From: an uncultured Fusibacter sp.
GTDB taxonomy: Bacteria; Bacillota; Clostridia; Peptostreptococcales; Acidaminobacteraceae
Reading direction: 5' to 3'
DNA length: 16,169 nucleotides
Assembly (NCBI GenBank): GCA_937958285.1
Contig: CALFXQ010000395.1
Coordinates: 1-16,169 of the forward strand
Shown: piece by piece, positions 14,863-16,169 of the stretch
How positions within the stretch are numbered: the stretch's first letter is position 1
Layout of the letters: each line of letters begins with the position of its first letter
Translations under genes and position numbers: made by a program
The notes under the pieces: generated by a model
Database searches by the model: none
What the model saw: the letters and a program-made list of their open reading frames with translations, nothing else
Told to the model about the DNA's origin: nothing

Positions 14863-15915
14863 CTACCACTTCTCGATGCGGTTTCTCATGTCGCCCATAA
14901 TCGCTCTAGGTACTGGAAGGTCGAGCATGGTCTTGAGGCCAGGAGATGCATTGATAATTTGAGGAATCATATTCACACACATGGCAATTGTGCCAAGTCC
15001 GCCTTCTGTTTCTGGCTTAATGGACATATTGATCTCTGGGCTGCCCTTAAGTGTGATGTAATCGCCAGTAAACACGCCTACTTGCTCAGGCTCTATTTGC
15101 TGTGGATGGTACATGTCGATAAGCACTTCGCCATTTACATAGCCTTGACCAGTCATATTGACACCCGCCACGTTGCCAGCAGCAGCAAAGCCATGAGGCG
15201 ATGTTCTATCTACATCTGTGACGATAGGCGCCATTTGCGTTTTAATTTCGCCTACATTCCAACCTACTGCATCTGCAATCATCGTGATGGATTCTGCAAA
15301 GCCAACATGACCAGCCATAGTGCCATCTTCTACTTTTTTCATAAACTCGTCGTAAGGAAGACCTACGCCTTGCTCTTCCATAACCGTGTGGCCAAATGGA
15401 GATAAAGAGTTGATGCGCTCTGCTTTTACATGCTCGAGATTTGTCATTGCACCTGTTAAGATAACCACTAACAAGTCCATAATAAGCCCTGGGTTAATGC
15501 CTGTGCCCAAAATAGAAACGCCGTTTTCTTTGGCGATGCGATCGAGCTCTTGAGCTAAATCTGGATTTTGCGCTTGTGGATAGGCCATCTCTTCTGCTGT
15601 AGAAATAACGTTAAGCTTTTTCTCTAAGCAGTATTTCAGTCTTGGAAATGCCGATTGGGTAAAAGAATCTGTCGCCGTTAAAACCACATCGCAGCAACCC
15701 TCTGTAATGACTTCTTCTACATTGCTGTTAATAATAACTTCTGGTCTATTACCACGCTCAACACCGAGCAGTTCATACATATCTTTGCCAACGCGACCCT
15801 CGTGTCTGTCGCATACTGCTACAATTTCGACACCTGTTTTGTCAGCCAACATGCGCGCCATGCCACTACCCATTGCGCCAAAACCCCAAATTGCTACTTT
15901 AACATTTCTTTTCAT
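14863..15915 (-). CDS. ord: 2,4-diaminopentanoate dehydrogenase
   Basis: Oxidatively deaminates (2R,4S)-2,4-diaminopentanoate with NAD(P)+ to 2-amino-4-oxopentanoate and ammonia. The 350 residues start with a Rossmann dinucleotide fold (KVAIWGFGAMGSGMARML, GFGAMG 11-16; acidic end of strand 2 in VAVCDRHEG), as in dihydrodipicolinate reductase-like dehydrogenases, followed by VVLTATDSF and the catalytic-domain segments GTGINPGLIMDLLVV and GVGLPYDEF. The start codon has AGGAGG (15924-15929) eight bases upstream. It is the first gene of the ornithine operon, about 75 bases downstream of the predicted sigma-54 transcription start. Its assignment follows the conserved ord-ortA-ortB order. Confidence 0.95.
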   Translation of the reverse strand: MKRNVKVAIWGFGAMGSGMARMLADKTGVEIVAVCDRHEGRVGKDMYELLGVERGNRPEVIINSNVEEVITEGCCDVVLTATDSFTQSAFPRLKYCLEKKLNVISTAEEMAYPQAQNPDLAQELDRIAKENGVSILGTGINPGLIMDLLVVILTGAMTNLEHVKAERINSLSPFGHTVMEEQGVGLPYDEFMKKVEDGTMAGHVGFAESITMIADAVGWNVGEIKTQMAPIVTDVDRTSPHGFAAAGNVAGVNMTGQGYVNGEVLIDMYHPQQIEPEQVGVFTGDYITLKGSPEINMSIKPETEGGLGTIAMCVNMIPQIINASPGLKTMLDLPVPRAIMGDMRNRIEKW

Positions 15916-15941
15916 TGAAGGTTCCTCCTGTTATTTGCAGA

Positions 15942-15955
15942 GGGACACTTGTCCC
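15942..15955 (-). other. Leader hairpin 1 upstream of ord
   Basis: GGGACA and TGTCCC form an exact inverted repeat separated by two bases, 12 bases upstream of the ord ribosome binding site. It would lie in the 5' untranslated RNA and could stabilise the transcript. Confidence 0.5.
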
Positions 15956-15967
15956 ATCGCACTATTA

Positions 15968-15981
15968 CCCTTTATATAGGG
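15968..15981 (-). other. Leader hairpin 2 upstream of ord
   Basis: CCCT and AGGG flank an AT-rich centre (CCCTATATAAAGGG on the minus strand), giving an almost perfect dyad near the predicted 5' end of the mRNA. It may be a 5' end stem-loop or a protein-binding dyad. Confidence 0.4.
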
Positions 15982-15999
15982 CTTTACACTTGAACTATT

Positions 16000-16017
16000 A
16001 TGCAATCCTCGTGCCAA
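16000..16017 (-). promoter_or_regulatory. Sigma-54 (-24/-12) promoter of the ornithine operon
   Basis: On the minus strand TTGGCACG-AGGA-TTGCAT matches the sigma-54 consensus YTGGCACG-N4-TTGCW at every conserved position, with the -24 GG at 16015-16014 and the -12 GC at 16003-16002. Transcription should start near 15990. A promoter of this type requires RpoN and an ATP-hydrolysing enhancer-binding activator, neither of which is in the window. Confidence 0.88.
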
Positions 16018-16023
16018 GTTGCA

Positions 16024-16046
16024 AAGCTAGAATAAGGGTTTAGCTT
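16024..16046. repeat. Short inverted repeat next to the sigma-54 promoter
   Basis: AAGCTA (16024-16029) and TAGCTT (16041-16046) are separated by 11 bases, just upstream of the -24 element. It could be a protein site or chance; nothing else supports it. Confidence 0.3.
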
Positions 16047-16057
16047 GAAAAACACAC

Positions 16058-16088
16058 GAATAACTATGCACCCCGTGAATAGTTATGC
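16058..16088. promoter_or_regulatory. Candidate enhancer (upstream activating) site for a sigma-54 activator
   Basis: GAATAACTATGCAC (16058-16071) and GTGAATAGTTATGC (16075-16088) form an inverted repeat matching at 12 of 14 positions, with spacer CCC. Its centre lies about 58 bases upstream of the -24 element and about 83 from the likely transcription start, a usual place for an enhancer-binding protein site. A further TTATTCG at 16102-16108 mirrors CGAATAA at 16057-16063, suggesting more than one bound dimer. Confidence 0.6.
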
Positions 16089-16144
16089 ATATCTATAGCA
16101 CTTATTCGCATGATTAGAAATCGTTTTCCGAAAAAAAGAAACCC

Positions 16145-16158
16145 GCAAAATATTTTGC
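16145..16158. repeat. Perfect 14-base AT-rich palindrome near the right edge
   Basis: GCAAAATATTTTGC is an exact palindrome. On the minus strand a T-rich run (TTTCTTTTTTT) follows a few bases later, so it may belong to the end of a gene beyond the window, or it may be a protein-binding site in the ord control region. The window ends too soon to decide. No gene is seen in 15916-16169. Confidence 0.4.
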
Positions 16159-16169
16159 ACACACCAGAG

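Noticed and set aside
14818..15405. Plus-strand open frame of 195 codons opposite ord
   Set aside because: The ord frame shows clear dehydrogenase motifs through the whole interval; this frame has no recognisable domain.
15997..16024. Sigma-A-like pair TTGCAA and CATAAT (16-base spacing) on the minus strand upstream of ord
   Set aside because: It overlaps the much better sigma-54 element and matches its consensus only partly; kept as a minor alternative, not annotated.

Overview
The window reads as a chromosomal piece from an anaerobic Firmicute of the class Clostridia. The reasons are a T-box riboswitch, strong AGGAGG-type ribosome binding sites on almost every gene, extended -10 promoters, and above all the clostridial L-ornithine oxidation cluster (ord-ortA-ortB-oraS-oraE-reactivase-orr), known from amino-acid fermenters such as Acetoanaerobium (Clostridium) sticklandii. 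The genus cannot be named from the sequence alone.

Left part, plus strand (1-6513). The window opens inside a c-di-GMP protein; its EAL phosphodiesterase domain is complete and has all the expected catalytic residues. A leader region of about 450 bases follows, with a 21-base palindrome, a good sigma-A promoter, a T-box and its terminator. This controls a tight three-gene unit of overlapping genes: threonine dehydratase (ilvA, lacking a regulatory domain), a very small ACT-like acetolactate synthase subunit, and the catalytic subunit ilvB. Together they make 2-oxobutanoate and 2-aceto-2-hydroxybutanoate, the first steps toward isoleucine. Next, from an extended -10 promoter, come a LiaF-like membrane protein and a membrane protein with a helical-repeat N-terminus. 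The ribosome binding site of the latter sits inside a strong hairpin.

Middle (6507-7908). A three-copy 10-base repeat holds the stop codons of two convergent genes. rarA (replication/recombination AAA+ ATPase) is on the minus strand, and a strong terminator separates it from the ornithine operon. A candidate rarA promoter overlaps that terminator.

Right part, minus strand (15915 down to 7909). Seven genes encode the whole oxidative ornithine route. Orr makes D-ornithine. OraS/OraE (B12 and PLP) moves the amino group to give 2,4-diaminopentanoate. Ord oxidatively deaminates it to 2-amino-4-oxopentanoate. OrtA/OrtB cleaves this with CoA to acetyl-CoA and alanine. The MutL/GlmL-like ATPase probably reactivates the B12 mutase. 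Upstream of ord is a near-perfect sigma-54 (-24/-12) promoter and, further upstream, an inverted repeat that looks like an enhancer site. The operon is therefore probably switched on by a sigma-54 activator encoded outside the window. Hairpins between ortB/oraS and between oraE/reactivase may set the relative expression of the segments.

I did not find mobile elements, tRNA or rRNA genes, CRISPR arrays or prophage genes. I see no clear candidate for a wholly new system. The most interesting signals are regulatory: the sigma-54 control region of the ornithine operon, the atypical T-box stem I, and the hairpins overlapping expression signals.
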